Positions 11,814-21,948 of a stretch of 64,000 nt of DNA are shown here, one piece after another (position 1 is the first letter of the stretch; every line of letters begins with the position of its first letter). Under the pieces are notes generated by a model, which saw nothing but the letters and a program-made list of their open reading frames with translations, did no database searches and had not been told where the DNA came from. Origin of the DNA: Isochrysis galbana (lineage: Eukaryota; Haptophyta; Isochrysidales; Isochrysidaceae). The stretch lies in NCBI GenBank assembly GCA_018136815.1, contig CM030934.1, positions 392,627 to 456,626 of the forward strand, given 5' to 3'. Position numbers and translations under genes: made by a program.

Positions 11814-12339
11814 ACGGCGCCCGCATTCCATACATAACGCATGAAGGGCGCTGCTGTCGCCTCCTTTTCAATCCTGCTTCTCAGGCTGCCGGCGGCTGTG
11901 CAGCCATTCCCGGCGTGGCCCGGTAAATGTGAACTCAGACAATTAGGCAGGCGACGTTGTAGCGAACTCTCGATCCCCTTGGAGGTTGGGCGCCAAATTC
12001 GCTGAGCTAATGTACAATGGGACTGAAGCCTTACGAGTCTCTGGCCTGTATGTGTGCGGACGAGGGCGCGCTTACGCAGAGCGTAAGGCGCGCGCTACGT
12101 GCTCGTTGCTGCGTCCCTGATCTTTACACCTAATCGAGGTACTTGCCGGCGTGCTGCGGTGCTTGGGGACTTCAACGGGCAATGCAGGAGGCTAAGAGAT
12201 CAGTTCGTTGATCGCTTACTTTGTGGGTGCGGTGTGTGGCTGTGGCGCCGTGTTAGCGCGCAGCGGAAGCGGAGGCTTAAGCTATTGCGCCTTGGGGGGG
12301 GGGGGAAGGGGACGTGTTCATTAGCCGTCTCCTCAATGC
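11814..12339. other. 3' flank of plastid-protein gene; no gene seen
   Basis: Ordinary mixed sequence. A run of 12 G at about 12294-12305 is the only repeat. No coding or structural RNA signal found. Confidence 0.5.
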
Positions 12340-12640
12340 CTAAGGCCCGATGAGGCGCACAAGCGGTGCCCCCGGCTGGGAGAGGGGAGCTGTCGGCGCG
12401 TGCTCCATCGCTTAAACTATGATAATAGTTTTCCAACTAACTTTATAGTCAGTTGCCATGGAGTGCGCCGCCGCTCCTCTCCTCCGGGCCCCCCGCCGAG
12501 GGCGGCCCCCCAGCCCCCATGGAGCAGTCGCTGTCGAAGCGACCGCGCCCGCCATCAGAGGGCCCGAGCAGGTGAGCGCGACCCGCATCGCGCCGCACGG
12601 CCCGTGGCTCCGGCCACACCACACACAGCAGCCATGCTGG
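12340..12640. mobile_element. two hairpin-headed repeat copies, head to head (copies c and d)
   Basis: Copy c points left: stem AAACTAT/ATAGTTT at 12414-12431 and, on the minus strand, ATGGAGCACGCGCC from 12407. Copy d points right: stem AACTAACT/AGTCAGTT (12435-12454, one mismatch) and ATGGAGTGCGCC from 12458. Only three bases separate the two hairpins. Both are short; similarity to the other copies fades after about 60-150 bases. Confidence 0.65.
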
Positions 12641-12777
12641 CCCCCCACATGCCCACATGGGGGGTAGCAGACTGCAGGAACCAGAGGATCATCACCAGGC
12701 AACAGGCAGGGAACACCTGCGCACACCTGCACTCCATTGGGCATGCCTTATGGCAGAGGCCCCTCCCACCCTGGCAA

Positions 12778-12805
12778 GGGTCGCGCCGCCTCGGCGGCGC
12801 GACCC
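12778..12805. repeat. perfect 13-bp GC inverted repeat
   Basis: GGGTCGCGCCGCC, a two-base loop TC, then its exact complement. It could form a strong stem; no T run follows, so a Pol III or bacterial-type terminator is not suggested. No function assigned. Confidence 0.8.
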
Positions 12806-13143
12806 GTGGCCGGGTGGCCCTTATGGGCACAGCACCATGACAGACTGCCTGACGCTCAAAAGCACCATACATCTCTGGCCTCACAAAGCGGGAACGCCAA
12901 CCACAACGCCCAAACTCAGACCGCTCCTACAGAGCGCCCAAGCCTCTGCCCTCTCACTCATGCATCCTCACGGCACAACTAACCCCCACCCCGCCCGGGC
13001 CTGTCCCTCAGGGACCAGAATCTGAAGAAGAAAGCCAACAAGCAAACACAAATGCAGTCTATGACCTCTCATTCGCAGCCTGGCGGGCGACCTGGACGTG
13101 GACCTGGTGTTGCACACCGCCCTACAAGGAGCCGAAACCGACA

Positions 13144-13345
13144 AACTATTTTGTTATAGTTCGAACGATGGAGCGCGCGCCGACCGCTCCTGCCTCTCAG
13201 CCCCCCGCCGTCACGACGCCCCACAGGGGCCGCCCCAAGCCGCCGGAGCCGAAGCGCTCGCAGGCCGCGCCCCCCTGACAGACAGCGACGTCGACATGAT
13301 CCTCCCACCCTCGCCTCCCCACCAAGCTGTGGAAATCAAAGCCGC
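13144..13345 (+). mobile_element. hairpin-headed repeat copy b
   Basis: Stem AACTAT/ATAGTT (13144-13149, 13156-13161), then ATGGAGCGCGCGCCGACCGC at 13168 and about 150 bases nearly identical to 6593-6740, including the stretch encoding SDVDMILPPSPP. A one-base change in the Pro/Ala-rich part ends the frame early. Fragment of the same ORF1-like element as copy a. Confidence 0.7.
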
Positions 13346-13357
13346 AGCTTGGATTGT

Positions 13358-13600
13358 AACGAGATGAACGAGATGTAACGATATGGCCTGATGGCCCGAC
13401 GACGAGATGAACGAGGTGGCCGAGATGGCCCGACGAGATGAACGAGATGGCCCGAGGGCCCGACGAGATGAACGAGATTTTCGCGTAACGGAAGTGAACG
13501 AGGAGTTTCCCCACTAAGCTTGGTCTTAATGCTGTGAAACCGATTTCGAGACAAGCTTGGTCTTAATGCGGTGAAACCGATTTCGAGACAAGCGGGAAAC
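13358..13600 (+). repeat. two minisatellites (GAGATGAACGAG type and a ~43-bp duplicate)
   Basis: 13358-13490 is an irregular tandem array of GACGAGATGAACGAG and GATGGCCC blocks. 13514-13595 holds two consecutive copies of a ~43-bp unit beginning AAGCTTGGTCTTAATGC and ending CCGATTTCGAGAC, with one base difference. Confidence 0.8.
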
Positions 13601-13744
13601 CGGGGCGGAAGGAACTGGCAAGGAAGCCGGCGGGAAGGCAGAGGAAATGTCTTGGCAAGGCGACGGAAGCAGGATTTTATTTAAAAAGGCTGTGAATAGG
13701 TTGAGATTTGGTCTACTATAGTCGAACCTAGTAGTGGAAAATTG

Positions 13745-13797
13745 CTACTATGTTACATAGTAGTAGCGCACCGGTACTACTATGTTACATAGTAGTA
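13745..13797. repeat. two tandem hairpins upstream of the orphan ORF
   Basis: CTACTATGT-T-ACATAGTAG at 13745-13763 and an 11-bp-arm version TACTACTATGT-T-ACATAGTAGTA at 13775-13797, each with a one-base loop. The second contains the ATG at 13782 that opens the following ORF. Confidence 0.85.
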
Positions 13798-14597
13798 GTG
13801 CATTTCGGGCTCTTTGGTACTATGACTGTCACACAATCCAACTCCCACTGGACGACGATGGTGCCTTTCGCAGGGCTGCGCTGCAGGCACTCGTGCACAC
13901 CGTCGGGGCCGTCTGCATGCTGCACGATGGGTCGCTGCAGATGAAGACGGACGGGCTTGGGTTCACCCTCCGTGGCGGCTGGGGCGCGCCCTACACACAC
14001 GTCAATGCGCCCATCTTCGAAGGCTGGAAGCAGAAGGGATGTGTGCTGACGCTCAACGCTGCAGCACTCTCCTTGATCAACCACAACACCGCCACATGCG
14101 AGCCCTTCATAAGCCTTACCGTCATGAACAAGTCCATCATAAGGCGTCTCTCTTTCGCTGGATTTCGCCACATGGAGTTGACGGTGCAGGACAGCACGTG
14201 CCTGCAGCTCATCTTCGTTGACTTCCTCTTCAAGTACGACCTGCACTCCCACTTCACGTACCACCAAGATCTTCGGCACGGAAAGTCGGCGGTCTTCACG
14301 GCAGTTGTTAAGCTTACAGCAGATGAAAGCAGCCTTCACGTCGCCGGCGCTGCAGCGCCCGCTGTTTTCAAGGAGATTGGTGACGCCCATGTGCTACTGT
14401 CTCGCATGTACCACAGGTCTGGCGCAAGCACTGCTCGCACAGTGCTGGCTGTCTTCTTCTACAAGATCGGCAGGGAGCGCACGCGTCTGGAATCAGCCGG
14501 AGTCGAGACGGACGAACAGCACGAGGAAACGCAGCAGGGTGAAATAGCGGAGGGAGCATGTTCGAGCGACAGCGACAACAACGTGCCCAGCCTCTGA
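13782..14597 (+). CDS. orphan hypothetical protein, 271 aa
   Basis: A single uninterrupted frame with balanced amino-acid composition, unlike the repeat-driven frames around it, which argues that it codes. Seen: LGFTLRGGWGAPYTHVN near residue 60, a hydrophobic/aromatic middle (QLIFVDFLFKYDLHSHFTYH), VVKLTADESSLHVAG near residue 180, and an acidic, Glu/Ser-rich tail. No signal peptide, transmembrane helix or family motif that I recognise. The first ATG lies inside a hairpin, so the real start may be a later Met (for example MLHDGSLQM at about nt 13917) or an upstream exon. It could be a host gene or a protein of an unidentified mobile element; repeats flank it on the 5' side. Confidence 0.5.
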   Translation: MLHSSSAFRALWYYDCHTIQLPLDDDGAFRRAALQALVHTVGAVCMLHDGSLQMKTDGLGFTLRGGWGAPYTHVNAPIFEGWKQKGCVLTLNAAALSLINHNTATCEPFISLTVMNKSIIRRLSFAGFRHMELTVQDSTCLQLIFVDFLFKYDLHSHFTYHQDLRHGKSAVFTAVVKLTADESSLHVAGAAAPAVFKEIGDAHVLLSRMYHRSGASTARTVLAVFFYKIGRERTRLESAGVETDEQHEETQQGEIAEGACSSDSDNNVPSL

Positions 14598-16306
14598 AAA
14601 TGGGCCCCCCGCTGGCTTCATGTGTTCAGCGCGGGGCTGTTGTGTTGCTGCTGCACTTCCGCTGCTGCGCTTCCCATGTCCGCATAAGTGAATGAATCAG
14701 CTTGAGGATCTTGTATTGAATAGAACGGGTGTGTGCGCGCGGGATTTGATGTGCGCGCGCGGGCTCCGCAGCTGTATGTGGCGTCGATGCCGCAGTTGGA
14801 GTGAAGGAGTGTGCGTGCAGTGCAGGTGCCTGCTTATTTTTTCCGATAACATGGGTGGTGTGACCCACCACTTGATCAATTTTGGCTCTCAACTTGCAAT
14901 CCCACGCGAGCACGATCAACAGCCACCTTGGCGGGCTACTGGCCGCCCAGCGCGCCCCGTTCACCGTGTCTTCACCTGCACCTGCAGTTCCTGCACTCTC
15001 ACCTTCACCTGCACCTTCACTGAAGAAAAAACTTCGGACCAGCACCTTCCCAGTTGGAAAATTTTTTTATTCTTCCCGCTCCGCCCCGCGCCACTCCACA
15101 GAACCGCAGCATGTGGTGGGGTGTCGGCTGGCTCGGCGAGCCTTCCGTGCCTCGGGGCAGCGAAAGCCTCATCGACCGCCTCTGAGCACAGTGTCCGATG
15201 GGTGCGTAGTGCGTACAGTCGAGCACCCCCTCCCCAGTAGGATGCAGTGCGAGTCGCGAGGAGCAGAGTCTTTGCCCATTGCCGTTGCGCCGGCCCCACC
15301 GGCGACTCGTTCCCGTAGAGGCAAGGCACCCCTTGTGTAGCGAGCGCCCCTGTGCTCCTATATCCTATATACACGGACTTGAATTTGATAGCCTATAGCC
15401 TACACATTGCCCATCAGATACATGATCGTCGGGAGCACACACACGCTAGGCGGGAATCACAACCCTGATTCGAGGCGGCCAGACCTAACCGAGACGCCGC
15501 CTAGTCGTGCGAGAATGGCAAGTGCAAGCGCGGCTCAAGGTAGGAAGCCCTGACAAACTCAAGAAGGAACACACGAGAGAACATTTCAACCATTTTCATC
15601 AGCAGCACGTACTAAGCTAGCGAACGGGTCATGGGTGAACGCCTACAAACCTAGTAAGCTTTGCACAAGCCTAGAGGCACGTTGAGGCTTGCCTTCAATA
15701 AACCGATATTGATGGCCGACGGCCCGGCGACTGACTTACTGTATTGAGTGTCGCCTAGGTAGCTGCTTGAATAATAGCAGCAAGTCCGCTGCGCAAAAGA
15801 AATCTCAAACAAGCTGTGTATGGGGCGTGCGGCACGAGGGGCTGGCTTCATGCTGAGAGTGTTGCTGAAAGCACTCAAGCTGAACACTGACGTGGCTAGC
15901 GGTTAGAAGCGGCCAAGATGCGCACCCATACCGGTAAACGTAGCAGCGGCCCCGCTCTCAAGTCGTTGTTGAAGCTAGAGCATAATGTAAGCGCCAAGCG
16001 GGCATCGTCTGGGAAGGATTCCGGCTTGCCAAACCGCCGCGCTCGGAGTCCGATCTGAATTGAGCGCGCTCTCCTTTTGCGGTGCTCCGCGGGCTTGATG
16101 GACTGCTGCACGCCACCACCCCATGTCCACGTCACGCGTGTTCAAAACAAGAATCGGCTCGGGAGGCGGATGCGGCGACAAAGAACTAGACAAATGCCGC
16201 AGCCGATGCGAGTAGGCGCGGAGGATTGAGGTCCTGTGAACTGTGATAGCGGCGCCTAAGACACAGTCGGGCACAGACGCATCGGTGTGTGGGGCAGAAG
16301 TGTATC
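14598..16306. other. intergenic, no gene recognised
   Basis: Open frames here are short with no family motif. Contains alternating GCGC/TGTG stretches (14725-14770), TTCACCTGCACC-type repeats (14968-15022) and generally mixed sequence. No tRNA or other RNA gene recognised. Confidence 0.45.
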
Positions 16307-16523
16307 CTATCGCCTCTGCCACTGCAGGTAGGGGAGGGCGGAGCCGTTGTCCATCCCCATGGATGTAGCGCTTCCCATGAGGCTCATGGCGATCCAGATA
16401 ATCACGACGCCACACACCACCATGAATAGCTGCTGTCTCAAGCACGAGGAGGTCCGCTGGTAATACGTGTCATGCACGGCATGAACCTGCAAAAGCTCCA
16501 AGCCTATTTGCATAGAATGCACG

Positions 16524-16555
<32 letters not shown>

Positions 16556-17482
16556 GATTGCGAGGTAAATGCGCGAGGGCCGACAAGAATGTACGGGTGG
16601 GGCCAGTAAGAGGACAGAACGGCCACACGACGGAGCCATACAGGAGACAACAATTAGAGGGGGACAGAGGAAAGACGGGCGCGAGGCGTTGCCGCAACAA
16701 CGTGGAGCCCGCCAGCACGAGCCCCAAGAAGGAAGTGGACGAGGTTTCCGCAAAAGTGCCGTGACAAGGTTGTGGGATTGCCCCCCCCCCCCCCCCTCCC
16801 TCTTGCCTTACCCGTGCTTCGCGACTTGCTATGCTCCGCATCAACGTGCACGCAAATAATGCGTGTCGCGGGCGGCGCTCCATGCTCTTGAGTAGTCAAG
16901 AGCTTCCTCCCGAGGACCCATGCGCAAGCGTCGGTGGAAACGCGTAACCCCCTTCTCCCCTGCCGCTGTACCATGCCACCATGCGTGGGAGGCAAGGCCC
17001 AATGCCGCCCCCCCCCCTCACGAGAGATTCTTGGCGACTCCACTCCCGCTGTCCCTCCCACCCCCTCCCCAAGGACAAAGGGCAGGGAATTGCCCCGTTC
17101 CACCACCTCCTATCCCCTCGCACAAACAAGCCGCCCCAAGCGCAGGCAAAGCCATTTCACCATACCCCTCCCCCCTCCCCTCCTACCCTAGAAACTCCTT
17201 CCCCATTCACCCAACTCCTTCCCCCTCCAAACCCACCAACAAGTAAAGTGTAGGGGTAGGCCCAGTGTACCATGCTCCCTTCCCCGCCCCCTGGCACCTC
17301 CTCCCGCTCCCCCCCCCCCCCCTCCTCCAAGAAAAGAGAGCGCGCGTCCCAACGCCGCCACCAAGCGCACCGTGCTCCTCGGCCCACGAGAGCTTCCTCG
17401 CCACTCTCAGCTCTTCTTCTCGGTCTGAATCTAGCTTGGAGAGGCAGCCGTCAGAGCTCTTGAGGGAAGACTTCTTGGGCAT
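16307..17482 (-). CDS. small two-exon protein with RKLSW (PP1-docking-like) motif and C-terminal TM helix
   Basis: Exon 1 17482-17371 and exon 2 16503-16307, joined by a GT-AG intron (17370-16504) in matching phase 1; 102 residues. Exon 1 starts MPKKSSLKSSDGCLSK and contains RKLSWAEEHG, which resembles the RVxF-type protein phosphatase 1 docking site followed by an acidic patch. Exon 2 begins LELLQVHAVHDTYYQ and carries one strongly hydrophobic segment (LFMVVCGVVIIWIAMSLMG), then about 20 residues. The order fits a known type of short eukaryotic protein: (R/K)-x-S-W/F-(A/S)-(D/E)-E-x-G, then V-H-x-I/V-H-D-T-x-Y, then a tail; I cannot name it. The intron (867 bp) is the longest here and includes 35-base G and 15-base C runs. 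An additional internal exon cannot be excluded. Confidence 0.6.
16519..16553 (+). repeat. G homopolymer (about 35 bases)
   Basis: Uninterrupted G run in the intron of the small two-exon gene; a C run follows at about 16782-16796. Length is probably unreliable in any sequencing. Confidence 0.9.
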
Positions 17483-17573
17483 CGCAGAGGGAGAAGGGGG
17501 CGAGCGTCGCGTCGGCTGAGTCGTCGCCAGAGAGCAGAGAGAGGACGAGGAGGCCACGCGGCATGCGGGCAGC

Positions 17574-17709
17574 ATGAGGGAAAGGGGGAAGGGGGGAGGC
17601 GAGGGAGAGAGAGAGACGGGGAAGAAGGCGGGAGAGACGTGCGCTGCAACAATGTTCAGCTGTTCACAGAAAAGGAGGAAAGCTGAGAGAGAGAGAGAGA
17701 GAGGAGAGA

Positions 17710-17751
<42 letters not shown>

Positions 17752-18735
17752 GAGAGAGAAGAGAAGAGAGAGAAGAGAAGAGAGAGAAGAGAAGAAGAGA
17801 AGAGAGAGAAGAGAAGAGAGAGAAGAGAAGAGAGAGAAGAGAAGAAGAGAAGAGAAGAGAGAGAAGAGAAGAGAGAGAAGAGAAGAGAGAGAAGAGAAGA
17901 GAGAGAAGAGAAGAGAGAGAAGAGAAGAGAGAGAAGAGAAGAGAGAGAGATAGATAGATAGAGAGAGAGAGAGAGGAGAGAAGAGAGAGAAGAGAGAGAA
18001 GAGAGAGATGAGAAGAGAAGAGAGAGAAGAGAGAGAACAGAAGAGAGAGAACAGAAGAGAGAGAACAGAAGAGAGAAGAGAGAGAAGAGAAGAGAGAGAA
18101 GAGAAGAGAGAGAAGAGAAGAGAGAGAAGAGAAGAGAGAGAAGAGAAGAAAGAGAAGAGAAGAGAGAGAAGAGAAGAGAGAGAAGAGAAGAGAGAGAAGA
18201 GAAGAGAGAGAAGAGAAGGGAGAGAAGAGAAGAGAGAGAAGAGAAGAGAGAGAAGAGAAGAGAGAGAGATAGATAGAGAGAGAGAGAGAGAGGAGAGAAG
18301 AGAGAGAAGAGAGAGATGAGAAGAGAAGAGAGAGAAGAGAGAGAACAGAAGAGAGAGAACAGAAGAGAGAGAACAGAAGAGAGAAGAGAGAGAAGAGAAG
18401 AGAGAGAAGAGAAGAGGAGAGAGAAGAGAAGAGAGAGAAGAGAGAGAAGTGAGAGAGAGAGAGAAGAGAGAGAAGAGAGAGGGAGAGAGAGAGAGAGAGA
18501 GGGAGAGAGGAGGAGAAGGAGAAGGAGCCCTGATGTACGCGTGCCAGGGCGGCGGCCCCGTGAGCTGCGTCAAGAGTCTCTGCTCAGGGCCCAGGCAGAC
18601 CCCAACCTCGGAGGGCCCCTCGAGCTGGCCGTGAAGACAGAGTAGAGAGAGAGAGAGAGAGAGAGAGAGCGGGGGAGGGAGAGAGAGAGAGAGAGAGAAG
18701 GTGACACAGAGACAAGAAGAGAGAGAGAGGGGGGG
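17574..18735 (+). repeat. polypurine GAGAAGAGAAGAGA minisatellite with higher-order duplication
   Basis: Over 1 kb of A/G only, built from GAGAA/GAGAGA words. Markers such as GATAGATAG (17950 and 18269), GAGATGAGAAGAGAAG (18004 and 18312) and triple GAACAGAAGA blocks (18035-18070 and 18345-18378) recur about 310 bases apart, showing that a large block was duplicated. Long Arg/Glu frames (plus) and Leu/Ser frames (minus) here are artefacts. Confidence 0.92.
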
Positions 18736-19490
18736 AGAGAGAAGCTCTGAATGGGCGGGGGGGGGGGAGAGAGGAGGAAGGCTGCTCGCGGCGGGCGAGG
18801 AGAGTGAAAAGGAGAGAGTGAGAAGGGTGCGGAAGTGGGGGGGGGGGGGGGGGGGGGGGGAGCCACATGGCGAGATGTGAGAGAGGGAGAGATCCCTTTA
18901 AATAATTTTGGGGGTGAGATCCCCATCCACTTTGGAGAGCGGCGAGGAGGAGAAGAGAGAGAATCTATCCTCTAGAGACGTGTACAAAAAAACTCCTCGC
19001 TTGATCTATGGGGAGAAGTCCTGAACTCCGGGCCGCCCCCCTCCCCCGCTCCGGACCGGCGAAAACAAAACACAGGACGGCCGATTGGGAAGGGGGGGGC
19101 GGATAACATGCGGCAACTGCGGCAACCAACCTCTTCTTCTTTTCTTGCTGTGTTTTCCCTAATAAAATGATCGCAGCTGCACCACAACCGTTCGTTGATT
19201 CGTTCGACCCACTTTCTCACTCTTTCATGTAAACAACCTTTTATTCTACAACGAAAACGGAGTTGGCTGTCCATTGTACTCCTGAGATCTTCCCCCTTGC
19301 ACATTCACGAAAACAGCCTTTTCTCTAACTTGAAAAACGATGATCCCTGCAAGCTCCCTTGCAGATCAGCGCCGGCTCTGCTCCTCGCCACCTGTCGCGC
19401 CACCTGTCGCCACCTGTCGCCACCCCACCAAGTGCCAGGTGTGCTTCCATACTGGCTGCTGGCTGCTGATCAGGGACCGTGATCTAATAG
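18736..19490. other. intergenic, G runs and mixed sequence
   Basis: G run at 18837-18860; the rest is unremarkable. Near 19385-19420, CACCTGTCGC-type words are tandemly repeated. No gene supported. Confidence 0.45.
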
Positions 19491-19496
19491 TTACCT

Positions 19497-19556
19497 GGTG
19501 TTTGACGGTGTCTAACGGTTGCTGGCTGCTGATCAGGTTAGACACCGTCAAACACC
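19497..19556. repeat. perfect 20-bp inverted repeat with 20-base loop
   Basis: Arm GGTGTTTGACGGTGTCTAAC at 19497-19516 and its exact complement at 19537-19556. Partial copies of the arm recur at 19568-19605, and the loop sequence GGTTGCTGGCTGCTGATCAG has a partial copy at 19457-19473. The pattern of clustered short words resembles the inner ends of DNA transposons, but no target duplication was found. Confidence 0.85.
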
Positions 19557-19736
19557 TTCGCAAAAATGGTGTTTGACACCGACGGCGTAGCGAGTGTCTA
19601 ACGGTTGCCTAACATCATTGACTAACACCCCGCCAAAAACGCTGTTTAGTGGTACAGACGGCTAATCTAAGAGCTAGTAGCCTATAGTATAGCGGATAAA
19701 TGTACCCAGCTTTCTAGGACCAGTCCTAGAAACTAG

Positions 19737-19895
19737 GACGGTGTCGTATTCCATACGAGGACATACTTTTACTTCTAGCCTGTGAGTTATTTTAAGTCTC
19801 AAGGTCTCGTTGATGGGTATATCGCCACTTCTCCTACTTTCTCTTGATGTCATCAAACGTTCCACGATTGTCGTCTGTCTTCTGTTATACCTCGG
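19737..19895 (+). mobile_element. LTR-like repeat copy 1
   Basis: Starts TGTCGTATTCCATACGAGGA and continues through CTCAAGGTCTCGTTGATGGG and CGTTCCACGATTGTCGTC. The same ~160 bases recur at 44069-44225 with about 10 differences, there preceded by a G-rich block. TG start and dispersed recurrence fit a long terminal repeat; the partner ends of a full element were not identified. Confidence 0.6.
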
Positions 19896-21182
19896 TCGCA
19901 GCTCCCCCAGCGAGGTCTGCCCTCGTTGTGGCGACCCCTCTGTCGCATGTCTGCGCGTCGCTGAATTGCCCCAGTGCCGACGCTTTGCCGTCCGTCCGAG
20001 TGTAGTTAATGTTCGCCCTGTTTGGTTTAGTTTGTGTGGTTTGGTGTCGAACTTTTTGGGCACCACGCGTTGTAGTCCCTCGAGCCTACCTTGGACCTAA
20101 GAAGCTCTCATTCTCATTCCCTCTCTCCCACTAGCTCGCTAGCTAGTCTCGTCTCTACTCTCCGACGCCGCCCGTCGCCACCCTCCGACCTTCCGTCTAC
20201 CCCTTCACTCGTAACGTTCGATGGCAGACACGGTTAGACCCGATTCTTATTATGACCTTTCTGACATCTTCCCGCAAACAGCAATCAACGAATCCTCTAC
20301 GGCCGCGTCAGCTGCCGGCTCGATCGAACGGCCCTCTGCCTACGAGCCTGTAGTCATCGCATGTTCGACAAGCACAAATTCCGCCTTGGCGCCTACGACA
20401 GCGCCCTCTCATATTCCCGCTACCGTCGCAGGATCCTACATTCGCCCATTCGCCCTTGTTGCCCTCGCCTCCTTTGTCGCCTCCCTTGTCGCCTGCTTGC
20501 CCCTCACCGGGCTTACCTCCTTGCGTGCTCCTCGCGTTTTTAGGCTAAGTCGCGCGTTCAGGTATCGCCGGTGCAAGGAACCGCCCCCTTGTGTGACCCT
20601 GAATTCCCCCTCAGGTGTTGGCCGTTGGATGATATCGTGGCGCTGTTTTACTTCGGTCTTCATCAACTCACTTAAGGGTTTTCGAAAGATTCCCTCCTTA
20701 TTCCTGTGCGTAACTGTCGCCCCCGTCGGATCGTCCGTCGCCCCGTCGCTCTCTTGTCGGCATTCTCTTCCTTGTTCGATCTGTCAGCAGGTTCCTGTGC
20801 GTTCCGTGATAAGGATACGTTAGTGTGGAGAGTGTTGACGTGAGTGTAGTGTCATCTCGTCGGTCCATCGGCCTCTAGCCGTCTGTCGTCTGTCGTTCTT
20901 CGTTCGTCGCTCTCGTTCTCGTTCTCGTTCCCGTTCTCGTCCCTCGTTCTCAACACTACCTCAACACCAAACCTCACCAATCCCTCAGCCCTAGCCTATC
21001 CATCCCGATCCGCCCAGCCATGTCCGCTCCGTCGTCGCGCTCGCCCTCGCCCAAGCCCGTCCTCCCGCCTTCCTCTGCTGAGGAGGTGGTCCAGCCCGTC
21101 ATTCCATCACTCCCGGCCTCCTTCGCCGCGCCTTCCGCCGATCGTCTCCCTTCCGAATCATCGCATATCGAGCCCGTGGTCA
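19896..21182 (+). mobile_element. LTR-retrotransposon leader and gag start (copy 1)
   Basis: The stretch around 20735-20850 (CGCTCTCTTGTCGGC, then GATACGTTAGTGTGGAG) and the start codon context at 21019 (frame MSAPSSRSPSPKPVLPPSSA) match 36000-36100 and 36298 onward. The frame at 21019 encodes a Pro/Ser-rich gag-like N-terminus and is cut after about 55 codons by the hAT element at 21191. The 200-aa frame at 20221-20823 has no recognised motif and may be part of the leader. Confidence 0.55.
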
Positions 21183-21948
21183 TGCTCGATTAGTGGTAAA
21201 TAGAAATATGCAGTTTTTTTGGCCAAAATATGCAGTGCATATATGCAAAATATGCAGAAAAAACACACCCACTTGCGCTTCTTCGCCTTGTCGATCGTCG
21301 ACATGTACTCCATGAGCACATAGTTCTCACCATGCAGCGTGCCGTGCCCCAAGGACACGACAATGCCCCCGCCGAGGGAGTCGTGGATGATGGAGTCGCC
21401 CACGCCCATCACCTCCTTTACCGTCTCCTCCTCGGACTCGGACTCGCAGTTGTCGTTGTCCATCTCGCTGCCGTCGTCCGTGTCGCCGTGTGCGCGCCCG
21501 CTGCCGCCACAGCATGTGGTTGTGGCACCACGATGGCCGTGTGCGACTCTTGCGCTCGTGGCCGCAGGATCATCCATGTCGCCATGACCATGGATGACCC
21601 CGCGGCTCGACTCTGCGCGAGTGCGCCGGCGAGTGTCTGTGGAGGGTGCCGGCGCGAGTGCTCAGCTCAGGAGGGCGAGGAGGAGGAGGTGTGTGTGTGG
21701 AGAGATGAGATGGGGTAGGTAGGGGCGGCACACTCGCCCATCGCGCGTGACGCGTGACACACACAAGTAACGGGAATACAAGGGGGGGGCGAGCCCCCCC
21801 CCCCCCTAAATATGCAAGATATGCAAAGATACCCCCCCCCAAATATGCAGCAAATATGCAAAATATGCAGAGATATGCAAAATCGCCGAAAATGGGCCAA
21901 AATATGCAAAACATATCCTGCATATTTCTATCTGGGCCTATGCTCGAT
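21183..21948. mobile_element. hAT-type element with 8-bp target duplication and AATATGCA word arrays
   Basis: TGCTCGAT flanks the element on both sides (21183-21190 and 21941-21948). The element proper is 21191-21940 (750 bp) with imperfect terminal inverted repeats starting TAG and sharing ATAGAAATATGCAG exactly. Just inside each end the word AATATGCA is repeated (at least 5 left, 8 right, both orientations). An 8-bp duplication with such ends is typical of hAT transposons. No transposase is encoded, so it is non-autonomous. It interrupts the gag-like frame beginning at 21019. Confidence 0.85.

Noticed and set aside
16654-17106. additional exon of the small two-exon gene
   Set aside because: The frame has no resemblance to the flanking exons, and exon 1 and exon 2 already join in phase with a continuous motif pattern; cannot be fully excluded.
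17574-18735. 300-aa Leu/Ser and 100-aa Arg/Glu open frames over the purine tract
   Set aside because: Composition is a direct reading of GA/CT repeats in every frame; no conserved motif or splice context.
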